A stretch of 12,090 bases of DNA from JBCCEV01 sp039030125 (GTDB lineage Bacteria > Pseudomonadota > Gammaproteobacteria > Ga0077536): the NCBI GenBank assembly GCA_039030125.1, contig JBCCEV010000131.1:1-12090 (forward strand), in the 5' to 3' direction. The notes below the pieces were generated by a model. The model made no database searches. It was not told the DNA's origin and saw only the letters and a program-made list of their open reading frames with translations. This document shows positions 1 through 7,690 of the stretch, in pieces; position 1 is the first letter of the stretch, and every line of letters begins with the position of its first letter. Position numbers and translations under genes: made by a program.

Positions 1-663
1 ATAGACACTTAAGGCGTTGGGGACTGTTTTGTAGGCTGGCGCATCGCTTTTCAAATAGAACAGTCCCGACCAGGGATTACCCTCACTGACATTAATATCG
101 GTCTGAAACTTGATTGTGTCTGGGTGAAACGTCTCAACACCCTCCCCGAACTTCACCCGTGTGCGCACTGCCGCGAACAAACGCAGGTCGTCGTCACCTT
201 CGCGGCTCCACGCAGCCTCCAGCGAGGCATCCGTGAAACCGGTATTGAAACGCCTAAGAAAATCATTAACTTCGAAGGTATTGCCCATCGGTGGGTTCCC
301 AACGTTGTTGTCGAGAATCAAGCGCGCCATCAAGACGAGCTTGTTGCCATCCCCCGTATCCTGATACACCCGGTCATAGACGGTCCCCACCACGACGCCT
401 TCAAAGGACACGGAGTGACTCGCGGAATCAATGAGTACAAGCCCTGGTGCCGGACCATAGCGAAACGGGTTCGCCCCTACGGAAGGGCCGTCCGCAATCT
501 TCAAGCCCGAAATAAGATCGGTTAGTTCGAACGAAGCACCCTCGGCACGCGCCACCGGCTGTCCGACCGGTGCGGTCGGCAAAACCTTCCAGATGGCGAA
601 CGCTGTTACAGGCGCAATGGCCATCAAAACGGCGACGAGCGTTCGGCCTAGAAATCGACTCAA
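1..663 (-). CDS. Exported protein of unknown function, C-terminus beyond window edge
   Basis: The frame is open from position 663 to the left edge (221 codons visible, no stop), so the gene is partial. I place the start at a TTG (661-663) because AGGAG lies 7 nt upstream; the first ATG is codon 14, inside the signal peptide, and lacks this context. The N-terminus (SRFLGRTLVAVLMAIAPVTA) is a Sec signal peptide, so the product is exported. I recognise no known domain. The mature part is a paralogue of the next gene: compare EVNDFLRR...DDDLRLFAAVRT here with EINDIYRR...NTDLRLFSAGRT there, and LFYLKSDAPAYKT with WYLVKTNAPTWAL. It probably shares the neighbour's fold and transcript, from which 87 bp separate it. 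Whether it also ends in a sorting signal cannot be seen. The gene is well supported; its function is unknown. Confidence 0.85.
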   Translation of the reverse strand, partial: MSRFLGRTLVAVLMAIAPVTAFAIWKVLPTAPVGQPVARAEGASFELTDLISGLKIADGPSVGANPFRYGPAPGLVLIDSASHSVSFEGVVVGTVYDRVYQDTGDGNKLVLMARLILDNNVGNPPMGNTFEVNDFLRRFNTGFTDASLEAAWSREGDDDLRLFAAVRTRVKFGEGVETFHPDTIKFQTDINVSEGNPWSGLFYLKSDAPAYKTVPNALSVY

Positions 664-692
664 TGTTGTTCTCCTGTCGATAAAACAGCTGA

Positions 693-709
693 CGCCGCAG
701 GGCGCGGCG
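693..709 (-). terminator. GC-rich hairpin between two paralogous genes
   Basis: CGCCGC (693-698) and GCGGCG (704-709) form a perfect 6-bp stem with a 5-nt loop in the 87-bp gap between the two leftmost genes. Read on the minus strand, a short T-rich stretch (TGTTTTAT) follows after a few bases. This could be a weak terminator or attenuator that lowers expression of the downstream paralogue, or an mRNA-stabilising hairpin. The T-run is short and not adjacent, so termination is uncertain. Confidence 0.35.
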
Positions 710-750
710 CCAGATGCTTGACCAACGTTTTTTGCGTTTGAAAAATTGGG

Positions 751-1512
751 TTACTGCCGCGCGCGTGCGCGGTAGCCCAAAAATCCCAAGGCGCTCAAGA
801 ACAATGGTAATCCGGCAGGGATCGGCGTCGGAATGTAGCCGTCGAAATTCACCAACTGTGGAAGTTGACCTTCCTCGCCGGCCTGGAATACGCCAACACC
901 GTCGACACCCAAAGCCCAGGTTGGGGCATTGGTTTTAACGAGGTACCACGCCGTGGTTGGCTTAAGCTCCTCGACATTTACGTCGGTGCCCAAGGCAACG
1001 GTGTCAATGTCAAACAGATCTGGGTCATCATCGGCAAGGTGAGAACCCGTTGTGCGTCCAGCACTGAAAAGCCGCAGATCCGTGTTGCCGTCAACCGGCA
1101 CCCAAGCTGCCAAAGCCGAGTAGCCCGGCGCCCAACCCCGGCGATAGATGTCGTTGATCTCACCGTCTTCTTGGGGATCCATCACAATCCGCGACCCAAA
1201 GACCAAGCTGTTGTCGTTGGTATCGCGGAATACGGCGTCCTGAAAGGTACCCACTTCTTCCGGAACACCGTCCTCGACAAGTTCGAATTCGGTTTCACGC
1301 AAGGCGAGTTGAACAAGATTACTGGGTAATTCAAAAAGGCCGCCTGGAAGCGAAGTTCCGGGCGCCAAGATGAACGGATCTAATCCTAGATTATTGGACC
1401 CGAAAACCCGGACCGATCCGACACTGTCGGTTGGCAATAATGTGAATGCTGCCAAGGCTGGTGTTGTCGCAACGACGAGCAACAGCATTGACACAATCTG
1501 ACGTAGTTTCAT
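751..1512 (-). CDS. Exported protein with PEP-CTERM/VPLPA-type C-terminal sorting signal
   Basis: This is a 253-residue protein starting at ATG 1510-1512, with AGAGGT about 10 nt upstream. The N-terminus (MKLRQIVSMLLLVVATTPALA) is a typical signal peptide. The C-terminus has the three-part form of a PEP-CTERM/VPLPA sorting signal: a Pro motif (PTPIPAG, about residues 228-234), a hydrophobic helix (LPLFLSALGFLGY) and a basic tail (RARARQ). In that family an exosortase recognises the tail and the protein is processed and released or anchored at the envelope, often with exopolysaccharide. The body is acidic and rich in beta-type sequence, and matches no domain I know. It is paralogous to the gene downstream of it on the minus strand. 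No exosortase gene lies in the window. Export and sorting are well supported; the biological role is unknown. Confidence 0.88.
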   Translation of the reverse strand: MKLRQIVSMLLLVVATTPALAAFTLLPTDSVGSVRVFGSNNLGLDPFILAPGTSLPGGLFELPSNLVQLALRETEFELVEDGVPEEVGTFQDAVFRDTNDNSLVFGSRIVMDPQEDGEINDIYRRGWAPGYSALAAWVPVDGNTDLRLFSAGRTTGSHLADDDPDLFDIDTVALGTDVNVEELKPTTAWYLVKTNAPTWALGVDGVGVFQAGEEGQLPQLVNFDGYIPTPIPAGLPLFLSALGFLGYRARARQ

Positions 1513-1746
1513 GGCTAGTGCTACCTCTATTAGAAAATTGGCCCAGAGTGCCCTATATCTCGAGCTTAGATCGTTGTACTTTTATGGGGGCGAAGGGTAC
1601 TTTCACCTGGGCTTTTCGGCGAGGGAAATTCTCCGGCGCTTGTTAGGAAATTTTCCCATGAGGTCAGAGCGCTAAGCGGTCAAAATGGCCGTCGCGAATT
1701 CAAGTCCGACGACACGCCCGCCATCTCAGACTCCAGCTTTCACGCG
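1513..1746. promoter_or_regulatory. Divergent spacer between sorting-signal protein and TonB receptor
   Basis: This 234-bp gene-free stretch should carry promoters for both flanking genes. A weak sigma70-like pair (TTGTAC at 1574-1579, TACTTT at 1598-1603, 18-bp spacing) faces the receptor. An inverted repeat, GGGAAA (1623-1628) and TTTCCC (1652-1657), sits further downstream and could be an operator or the stem of a leader structure. I see no Fur-box-like palindrome and no convincing riboswitch. All assignments here are by eye and low confidence. Confidence 0.3.
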
Positions 1747-4700
1747 ATGAATAAGTTCACGCTGTGCATCAGCGTTTTTGCCATTACCTGCAGCTTTTGG
1801 TCGACTTGCGCCTGGAGTCAAGACTCGGATTTAGCACTCGATCCCGAAACCGAGGCGTTTTTCGAGGACGCCGAGCCGCTTGGGGAGAGCGATACCGAAG
1901 CGGCTGACGACGCGGGTGCATTGCCGGTCGAACCCGGCACCAGCGCGGAGCCGCCGTCGACGGACGTTTCACCGGTGATTGAAAACACCGCCGCAGAAAA
2001 CACCGCCGCAGAAGACAGCGCCGCCACTGCTACACCTATCGAGGAAGTCGAAGTCATTGGTCGCCGGCTTCGCCTGATCACGCCGCTCCCAGGCGCCGAG
2101 TTTGATCCCGAAGCCTTCAGTGTCAATGTGCAGACCAAAACTGGTGAGGATATTCGCGATTCCGCCGCCATCAATACCACCCAGTTTCTCAATGAGCAGC
2201 TCCAGTCCATCACGGTCGCGGACAACGCGGGTAATCCGTTTCAGCAGGATGTCGTATTCCGCGGCTTCTCCGCCTCACCAATCATCGCAACGCCGCAAGG
2301 CCTGTCCGTGTACCTCGACGGTGCGCGAGTGAACGAGCCTTTCGGGGACGTGGTTAATTGGGACTTGATCCCCTTGAACGCGATTGACGGCCTAGCGCTA
2401 CTGCCCGGCACTAATCCGTTGTTCGGGCTCAACACACTCGCAGGCGCGCTATCACTGACGACCAAATCTGGTTTCTCATCCCCGGGGGTCGAATTGTCGG
2501 CGTTGGGCGGGAGTTGGGGGCGCAATCAAGTCCAGCTTAGCGCCGGACACAACAACGGTTTCTCGGCCGGATATTTCGCATTCACGCGCTTGCGTGAAGA
2601 TGGCTGGCGGGAGCGCTCACCCTCAGAGATCAATCAGTATTTTGCTCGAACCGATCTTGAAATTGATGACTTCAGCCTCACTATATCCGGTCTGCACGTC
2701 GACAATTTCTTGCAGGGAAATGGCCAGGTGCCGCTTGAGGATTTCCGCGATCGGCCTGCCAGTATTTATACGGCCCCCGATAACGTAGAGAATAAACTCA
2801 CCCAGATCTGGACCACAGGCCGCGTCGAATTGGCGGACAGCCTGAGCCTCACCGCCATGGCGAACTTGCGCGACTCCGGTCAATCATCGGTGGGCGGTGA
2901 TTTTTGGGACGAATGGAACGCCGCGACGCGCGGGCGTGTGGATGCCTGTGATCCGAACGGCATCGATGGTGTGCCCGATGGTATTCCCGGCAATGCATTT
3001 CTCGCCGACGGCGCGAATTTTGGCACGGGGCCCGGTGTGCCGGGCTGTATCCCCAACGGCGTGTTGCGCTTAGGTGAGACCGAGCAGCGATCTAACGGTT
3101 TCAATTTACAGTTGTCTTGGGTGACCCTGCGTAACCAACTTGTGATTGGCGCAACGTTCGACCGCAACGACACGATCTTTGAGCAAAGTGAACTGCTCGG
3201 TGACATCGTTGGCAATCGAGAAGTTGTGGTCGATCCCGATCGACCCTACCCGTTTGACGCCGATGATTTTGCCCAGTTTGAGCAGTTTTTCATTGATCTC
3301 AACAACCAATGCATCTTGCTCGGGGCAGCCGCCGGATGCGGAAATATCGATGCTTTGCGGGCTGTCGTTGCCGCACTTCCCGGCATTACGCCACCACTTA
3401 TAGAACCAACCGTTCAAGCCATCATCACCATTCTTGGCGGTGTGATCCCGGCAGAGCCGTCGAACCGCGTCGGCGATCTATTTGCCGCCACTGAGAACCC
3501 GATCGTCAGGACGCGGTTGCGAGGGCGCAGTAAAACTTGGTCGGTCTCGTTCTACAACGCCTTTCAACTGCTTAACTCGCTGAGCGTTAATTTCGGTGCC
3601 CGCTATAGCGTGACGAAGGTCAGTAATTCAGTTGCCGCCGACCGTCCAATCCCGCTATACCAATACACACCCGCCTTGGTAGACAGCCTTGAAGAGCGTT
3701 GCGGAGTCGAAGACGGCGACGCCAACGCGCGGTTTCAGTGCACAGGTGAGACATTCAAGTACAAAGCGTTCAACCCCGCGCTTGGCTTTACGTGGACACC
3801 GGTGGACGAGCAAAGCGTTTACTTTAACGTTAGCCGCGGTTCGCGAACCCCATCAGCGATCGAGCTCGCCTGTGCACGCGATACCGGTGTGGTGGATCCG
3901 GATCTGTTCCAGGGCTGCACAATTCCAACCAGTTTCACGAACGATCCTTTCCTCGATCAGGTGCGCTCGACGACCTGGGAAGTGGGCGGCCGGGGCGCGC
4001 TCTGGCCACAAGGCAAATGGAACGCGGCGGTTTTTAGAACCAACCTCAAAAACGACATTCTGTTCGTCTCTCTAGGCGTCGCTAATCGCGGGGTCTTCGA
4101 CACCTTCGGCCGCACGCGACGCCAGGGGGTGGAACTCGGTTTCAGCGACGAACTCGGTGACATTCAGTGGTATTTGAATTATTCCTTCGTCGAGGCCACC
4201 TTCGAAAGTCCGGCCTCCATCGTTAACATCTCAAACAGCTCTGCGCGGCGGGTGCAAGGCGAGCTGAATGAATTCTTCATCAGACCCGGCGATACGATCC
4301 CTGGCGTGCCCGAGCACACGATGCGCGCTAACGTGAGCTATCAAATCACTCCACGTTTTCAGTTGGGGCTGCAGATGGTCTCGCAGGTGGGATCCTTTGT
4401 ACGCGGTAACGAAAACAATTTACATCAGCCTGGCGGCACCGATAGCGATGGGCGCATCAACTCCTCTCAACGAGCGTTTGTTGGCGAGGGTGAATTGGAC
4501 GGCTTCGCTATTTTCAATCTGGATGCGCGTTTCAACTTAACGCGCAACGCCGAGCTCTTCGTACAGGTCGACAACCTATTGGACAAACGATTTGCCACCG
4601 CCGGACAACTTGGACTTAATTCGTTCACGCCGTCGGTTTTCGGCGCCGTCGATGCCGCAGGTTTCAATCACAATAGCAACGACTGGACGCACTCGCAGTT

Positions 4701-4755
4701 CGTCGGGCCTGGCGCGCCAAGAGCAGGCTGGGTTGGACTGCGCTACCGCTTTTAG
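1747..4755 (+). CDS. TonB-dependent outer-membrane receptor
   Basis: This is a 1002-residue outer-membrane transporter. Residues 1-25 are a signal peptide (MNKFTLCISVFAITC..., cut near AWSQ). Residues 26-95 form an acidic, Ala/Pro-rich linker with an ENTAA repeat, followed by a TonB-box-like IEEVEVIG. The plug (about 110-240) holds VVFRGFSASPI, a LSVYLDGARVNEPFGD stretch and the NTLAGALSLTTKSG end typical of the family. The rest is a beta-barrel ending in the aromatic LRYRF. The mature protein has exactly eight cysteines in four close pairs (401/434, 522/531, 652/665, 709/724), probably disulfides in surface loops. One loop has an Asp/Asn-rich DPNGIDGVPDG. No strong Shine-Dalgarno precedes the ATG. 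It is followed by a PepSY protein, probably in the same transcript. Substrate is unknown; metal or metallophore uptake fits the context, and a lanthanide role (LanA/LutH-like) is only a hypothesis. Confidence 0.95.
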   Translation: MNKFTLCISVFAITCSFWSTCAWSQDSDLALDPETEAFFEDAEPLGESDTEAADDAGALPVEPGTSAEPPSTDVSPVIENTAAENTAAEDSAATATPIEEVEVIGRRLRLITPLPGAEFDPEAFSVNVQTKTGEDIRDSAAINTTQFLNEQLQSITVADNAGNPFQQDVVFRGFSASPIIATPQGLSVYLDGARVNEPFGDVVNWDLIPLNAIDGLALLPGTNPLFGLNTLAGALSLTTKSGFSSPGVELSALGGSWGRNQVQLSAGHNNGFSAGYFAFTRLREDGWRERSPSEINQYFARTDLEIDDFSLTISGLHVDNFLQGNGQVPLEDFRDRPASIYTAPDNVENKLTQIWTTGRVELADSLSLTAMANLRDSGQSSVGGDFWDEWNAATRGRVDACDPNGIDGVPDGIPGNAFLADGANFGTGPGVPGCIPNGVLRLGETEQRSNGFNLQLSWVTLRNQLVIGATFDRNDTIFEQSELLGDIVGNREVVVDPDRPYPFDADDFAQFEQFFIDLNNQCILLGAAAGCGNIDALRAVVAALPGITPPLIEPTVQAIITILGGVIPAEPSNRVGDLFAATENPIVRTRLRGRSKTWSVSFYNAFQLLNSLSVNFGARYSVTKVSNSVAADRPIPLYQYTPALVDSLEERCGVEDGDANARFQCTGETFKYKAFNPALGFTWTPVDEQSVYFNVSRGSRTPSAIELACARDTGVVDPDLFQGCTIPTSFTNDPFLDQVRSTTWEVGGRGALWPQGKWNAAVFRTNLKNDILFVSLGVANRGVFDTFGRTRRQGVELGFSDELGDIQWYLNYSFVEATFESPASIVNISNSSARRVQGELNEFFIRPGDTIPGVPEHTMRANVSYQITPRFQLGLQMVSQVGSFVRGNENNLHQPGGTDSDGRINSSQRAFVGEGELDGFAIFNLDARFNLTRNAELFVQVDNLLDKRFATAGQLGLNSFTPSVFGAVDAAGFNHNSNDWTHSQFVGPGAPRAGWVGLRYRF
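1981..2025 (+). repeat. 15-bp tandem repeat in the TonB receptor linker
   Basis: GAAAACACCGCCGCA occurs twice head to tail (1981-1995, 1996-2010), and a degenerate third copy (2011-2025) follows. It encodes ENTAA-ENTAA-EDSAA in the flexible linker before the TonB-box-like segment. The unit is a multiple of three, so copy-number change by slippage would alter linker length without breaking the frame. Confidence 0.75.
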
Positions 4756-4762
4756 TGTCGCC

Positions 4763-4780
4763 AAGGCTATGATTAGCCTT
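4763..4780 (+). promoter_or_regulatory. Intercistronic hairpin between receptor and PepSY gene
   Basis: AAGGCTA (4763-4769) and TAGCCTT (4774-4780) form a perfect 7-bp stem with a TGAT loop, 7 nt after the receptor stop and about 24 nt before the PepSY start. No T-run follows, so it is unlikely to be a full intrinsic terminator. It may protect the receptor mRNA 3' end or tune the ratio of the two proteins. Confidence 0.5.
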
Positions 4781-4804
4781 AAATTAGCTGACGGAGAATG
4801 ATTC

Positions 4805-5341
4805 GTGAAATTCGCAAATTGGCCCGTGCTAGTTCTAGCGCTGTCACCAGCAATCCTATGTGCCAACGATACCGCCGATCTCGATGACATTGGGCGGTGG
4901 AATACCGTGCCAATGGAGGTTTGCCTCGACCAAGCGCTCGATACGGTCCCCGGTCATCCGCGTAAGCTGGAATTCAAGCTTGAAGGCGACGATCCCACCT
5001 ATGAATTCGATATTGAAACGCCGCTCGGTGTGTTCAACGTCGAATGTAACGCAGAAGAAGGACTGATCACCGAAATCGAGCGCGAAGTTGGCGCTGATGA
5101 CGACGTGTTTAAACGCCTCGCCAAAGTTTCGGAGACCGATGCCCGCAAAACCGCTTTGGAATTCAACCCCGGTGAGGTGGTCGCAAGCGAGCGGGAATTA
5201 TCATCAGACGGTAAAGCAACCTACGAATTTGATATCCAAACAAACGCCGGCTACGAGATCAAAGTCGATGTTGATGCAACCACGGGAGAAATAGAGGAAG
5301 CCAACATCGAAATTTACGAAATTGGACCCGAAAAAGAATAG
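4805..5341 (+). CDS. Acidic periplasmic protein with two PepSY repeats
   Basis: This is a 178-residue protein with a signal peptide (MKFANWPVLVLALSPAILC, cut near the following A-N-D). I use the GTG at 4805 because GGAG (4793-4796) is 8 nt upstream; the ATG at 4798 is out of frame and yields only a short peptide. Two PepSY-type repeats can be read: residues about 36-93 (MEVCLDQAL...YEFDIETPLGVFNVECNAEEGLITEIE) and about 100-170 (ARKTALEF...YEFDIQTNAGYEIKVDVDATTGEIEEA). Each has the helix, then YEFDI strand, then a D/E-rich turn. The mature protein is strikingly acidic. It lies 49 bp after the TonB receptor, so it probably acts with it in the periplasm. Lanpepsy of Methylobacillus flagellatus, a periplasmic lanthanide binder, has the same two-PepSY plan; equivalence is inference. 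Two cysteines (near 39 and 79) are one per half of the first repeat. Confidence 0.88.
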   Translation: MKFANWPVLVLALSPAILCANDTADLDDIGRWNTVPMEVCLDQALDTVPGHPRKLEFKLEGDDPTYEFDIETPLGVFNVECNAEEGLITEIEREVGADDDVFKRLAKVSETDARKTALEFNPGEVVASERELSSDGKATYEFDIQTNAGYEIKVDVDATTGEIEEANIEIYEIGPEKE

Positions 5342-5348
5342 CCTGCCC

Positions 5349-5990
5349 TCAAGCGGAGACGACACCATGGCGAATGGCAAAACGCGCTAATTCGGCTGAG
5401 GTGTCCAGATCGAGTTTGCTTTTTATTTGCGTTGCGTAGTTGGCAACCGTTTTTGCGCTAATCGACAGCCGTTTGGCCACGTCTGCCGCGCTCAGTCCCT
5501 CTGCAAGTAGACAGAAGATTTCGAATTCGCGTGGCGACAACTCGGCGAAGGGCGAATCATTGCCTTTGGTTTTTTGAAACGCCAGCGCTTGAGCGGTATC
5601 CGGATCGAGAAATATCGCACCCGTTGCTATTCGGTTGACCGCCTCTACGAGCACGGTGGGCGCACTGCTCTTGCCGACGTAGCCACGGGCACCTGCATGC
5701 AAGGCTTGTTCGACGAAGGCGGTGTCCTCATGCATGCTGAATACCAGAAGCTTGGCATCCGAATCGCGAGCGATGATGCGCTTGATGGTTTCCAGCCCAC
5801 CGATCCCAGGCAGGCTAAGGTCAATAATTACGATGTCCGGCGTTAACTGCGGGTAGAGCTTCAACGCATCCTCACCACTGTCCGCCTCCCCCACAACTTC
5901 GATCCCAGGTTCATGCTGCAGTAGCGTGGTGAACCCTGCGCGGACGACTGCATGATCATCGACTAGCAAAATTCTGATGGGATTACTCAT
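5349..5990 (-). CDS. NarL/FixJ-type response regulator (REC + LuxR HTH)
   Basis: This is a 213-residue DNA-binding response regulator of normal family length. The receiver domain (1-120) has the acidic pair D11/D12, phospho-acceptor D57 (IIDLSLPG), S85 and K107. A LuxR-type helix-turn-helix covers about 145-208 (ELSPREFEIFCLLAEGLS, then SAKTVANYATQIKSKL). All key residues are present, so it should be a functional partner of the HisKA_3 kinase encoded immediately upstream, which it follows after a 12-bp gap carrying AGGAG 4 nt before the ATG. It is the last gene of the five-gene minus-strand operon. Its stop is only 7 bp from the stop of the convergent PepSY gene and no terminator is visible between them, so the transcripts probably overlap. 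It resembles MoxX/MxaB/UhpA-like regulators in layout; its targets are not shown by the sequence. Confidence 0.95.
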   Translation of the reverse strand: MSNPIRILLVDDHAVVRAGFTTLLQHEPGIEVVGEADSGEDALKLYPQLTPDIVIIDLSLPGIGGLETIKRIIARDSDAKLLVFSMHEDTAFVEQALHAGARGYVGKSSAPTVLVEAVNRIATGAIFLDPDTAQALAFQKTKGNDSPFAELSPREFEIFCLLAEGLSAADVAKRLSISAKTVANYATQIKSKLDLDTSAELARFAIRHGVVSA

Positions 5991-6002
5991 AGTGCTCCTA
6001 AA

Positions 6003-7322
6003 TTACGCGGCTCTCGCTTTGAAACGCAACTCCAGCGCGGTCCCATCGTTAGGAACCGAATGGACCTGTAATATTCCGCCTAGCGCCGTGGCGCGCTCAC
6101 GCATGCCTCTCAGTCCCAATCCACGCTCCACCGCGTCTTCATTGAATCCGCGGCCATCATCTTTGACGCGGAGCTCGATATCGTTGGTTGCGTTTGCAGC
6201 CAAGCGGACGCGCACTTTCGTGGCATTAGCATGCTTGGCCACGTTGGTTAGCGCTTCTTGCACGATCCGGTAGACGTTGATCCTCTCGCCACCGTCGAGT
6301 TGGTCTGCATCACCGGAGAATTCCCATTCGCAGAAGGTATCTTCATGGTGCGAATTCCAATCGTCCATCATCAACTCCAGGGCGGACCGTAACCCAAGCT
6401 CATCCAGAATAGCGGGGTGCAAACGAGTCATCATTTGCCGCACTTGGGCGTAGATGTCTGTCGAGACAGACGCAATGGTTGACGCGGCATTGCTCACGGT
6501 TTGGTTTTCATCGCTTTGTGAGTGTGTGCGAATGGATACCGCAAGCGCTTTAATCGCCGTTATCGATTGGCCCAATTCATCGTGCAGCTCGCGCGCGAGG
6601 TGCTGCTGTTCGTCTTCGCGCACTGCCAAGGCTCGTTGAGCGAGGCGTTCATTTTCTTGCTGACTCTGCGCGAGGGTGTCTGCCATGCCATTGTAACCAT
6701 GCGTGATCAGATCAATTTCTGGGATCCCGACCGGCGACACACGGACTTCGAGCTCACCTCTTCCTACCCCGGCCAAAGCATTTGAGATTTGATCAAGCGG
6801 GCGCATGGCGCGCCCGACGAGATAGAACACGAGAATACTGGCGACGACGAACAACAAACATAGAACCGACAGCGTGAAGCTAATCTCGCTCCAGGCTTCG
6901 CGGATCTCAGCACTGGGATCAGCGGTAATGGATAACCATGAAGGACGGCCGGCAATCCCAAAGCTTTGGACCAGTCGTCCCGGCGACGGCGATACTGCTT
7001 GCGTGAACCAGTGCGGTACCCCCGCCACTTTCGGAGTTTCGACCTCATTATTTCCAGGGGCATCTTCCGAAACGCTGAGGCGGATGTGCCTGACGTCGGC
7101 GTTGCGTTGAAGCACATCGACCTGGGCAACAAACTCTTCGCGACTTTGCGCTTCTGCCATCAGCGCGGAAATGAAGGTCTGGGCGAAGACCATTGACGAT
7201 ATCAGCTCGGTTTCGACCGCCAGGCGCGCGCGGTATACCAGATAAGAGCCAGAAATTACGATAAGCACGAGGAACACGCCGGTTAGGACAATGTGCAAGC
7301 GCGCTCTAAGGCCAATGCGCAA
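6003..7322 (-). CDS. MoxY-like membrane sensor histidine kinase (HisKA_3)
   Basis: This is a 439-residue sensor kinase. A TTG start at 7320-7322 is chosen because an in-frame TAA lies two codons upstream, no ATG is near, and the following residues lead straight into TM1 (about 9-30). Residues 31-146 form a periplasmic domain resembling the LapD/MoxY N-terminal type. TM2 is about 147-170, HAMP about 171-222, and HisKA_3 about 234-300 with H247 in ARELHDELGQSITAIKAL. The HATPase has N360 (EALTNVAKHA), DDGRG at 388-392 and GLGLRGMRER at 401-410. All catalytic motifs are intact. It phosphorylates, by inference, the LuxR-type regulator 12 bp downstream. The plan matches MoxY/MxaY, which control PQQ-methanol dehydrogenase genes in methylotrophs; that parallel matters because pqqA lies at the head of this locus, but the ligand is unknown. 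Confidence 0.93.
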   Translation of the reverse strand: MRIGLRARLHIVLTGVFLVLIVISGSYLVYRARLAVETELISSMVFAQTFISALMAEAQSREEFVAQVDVLQRNADVRHIRLSVSEDAPGNNEVETPKVAGVPHWFTQAVSPSPGRLVQSFGIAGRPSWLSITADPSAEIREAWSEISFTLSVLCLLFVVASILVFYLVGRAMRPLDQISNALAGVGRGELEVRVSPVGIPEIDLITHGYNGMADTLAQSQQENERLAQRALAVREDEQQHLARELHDELGQSITAIKALAVSIRTHSQSDENQTVSNAASTIASVSTDIYAQVRQMMTRLHPAILDELGLRSALELMMDDWNSHHEDTFCEWEFSGDADQLDGGERINVYRIVQEALTNVAKHANATKVRVRLAANATNDIELRVKDDGRGFNEDAVERGLGLRGMRERATALGGILQVHSVPNDGTALELRFKARAA

Positions 7323-7347
7323 AAGTTAATACTGCCAAGCTGAAAAT

Positions 7348-7650
7348 TTACGCGCCGTCTTGAGCTTGCCGCTCGGCAAAGGCTGCCTGTTGCTCAGCCG
7401 AAGCCTCTTGTTGATGCTTATTTTTCCACTCGCTATAAGGCATGCCATAAACAATTTCACGCGCTTGGTCGTAATCTATTTCGATGCCTTGTTCTTCGGC
7501 ATGCGCCCGATACCATTTCGACAAACAGTTGCGACAGAACCCAGCGAGATTCATCAGATCGATATTTTGAACGTCGGTGTGCTCGCGCAGGTAGTCACGC
7601 AGATGCCGGAAAGTCGCGGCTTCGATTTCGAGTTGAGTCTGCTTGTCCAT
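7348..7650 (-). CDS. DUF1244 family protein
   Basis: This is a 100-residue cytoplasmic protein with the highly conserved DUF1244 core: TDVQNIDLMNLAGFCRNCLS (about 25-44), then KWYRAHAEEQGIEID and YGMPYSEWK near residues 73-81. C39 and C42 form a CxxC, which could bind metal or be redox active, but I know no proven function for the family. I choose the ATG at 7648-7650 rather than the in-frame TTG at 7665 because GAGGA ends 7 nt before the ATG and the family begins near this point. The last 20 residues are Gln/Ala/Glu-rich and variable. It sits inside a regulatory operon, 40 bp after the sigma54 activator and 25 bp before the HisKA_3 kinase, an unusual place that suggests co-expression with both two-component systems. 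Confidence 0.92.
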   Translation of the reverse strand: MDKQTQLEIEAATFRHLRDYLREHTDVQNIDLMNLAGFCRNCLSKWYRAHAEEQGIEIDYDQAREIVYGMPYSEWKNKHQQEASAEQQAAFAERQAQDGA

Positions 7651-7690
7651 CAAATATCCTCGCAAAGTGTAGGTATTAAGTCAGAGCTTA

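Noticed and set aside
124..525. 133-codon plus-strand ORF
   Set aside because: It is antisense to the partial exported protein, which is confirmed by paralogy with its neighbour.
865..1329. 154-codon plus-strand ORF
   Set aside because: It lies antisense inside the sorting-signal protein, which has a signal peptide, an RBS and a clear C-terminal motif; the plus-strand product has no recognisable domain or RBS.
1513..1746. Fur-box or cobalamin riboswitch upstream of the TonB receptor
   Set aside because: No GATAAT-type 19-bp palindrome and no B12-box-like segment could be found, so iron or B12 control is not supported from the sequence.
4798..4800. ATG as start of the PepSY gene
   Set aside because: It is out of frame with the PepSY reading frame and reaches a stop after about 30 codons; the GTG at 4805 is in frame, well spaced from GGAG and begins a signal peptide.
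7651..7665. Upstream TTG start giving a five-residue longer DUF1244 protein
   Set aside because: The Shine-Dalgarno GAGGA lies inside this extension, correctly spaced for the ATG at 7650.
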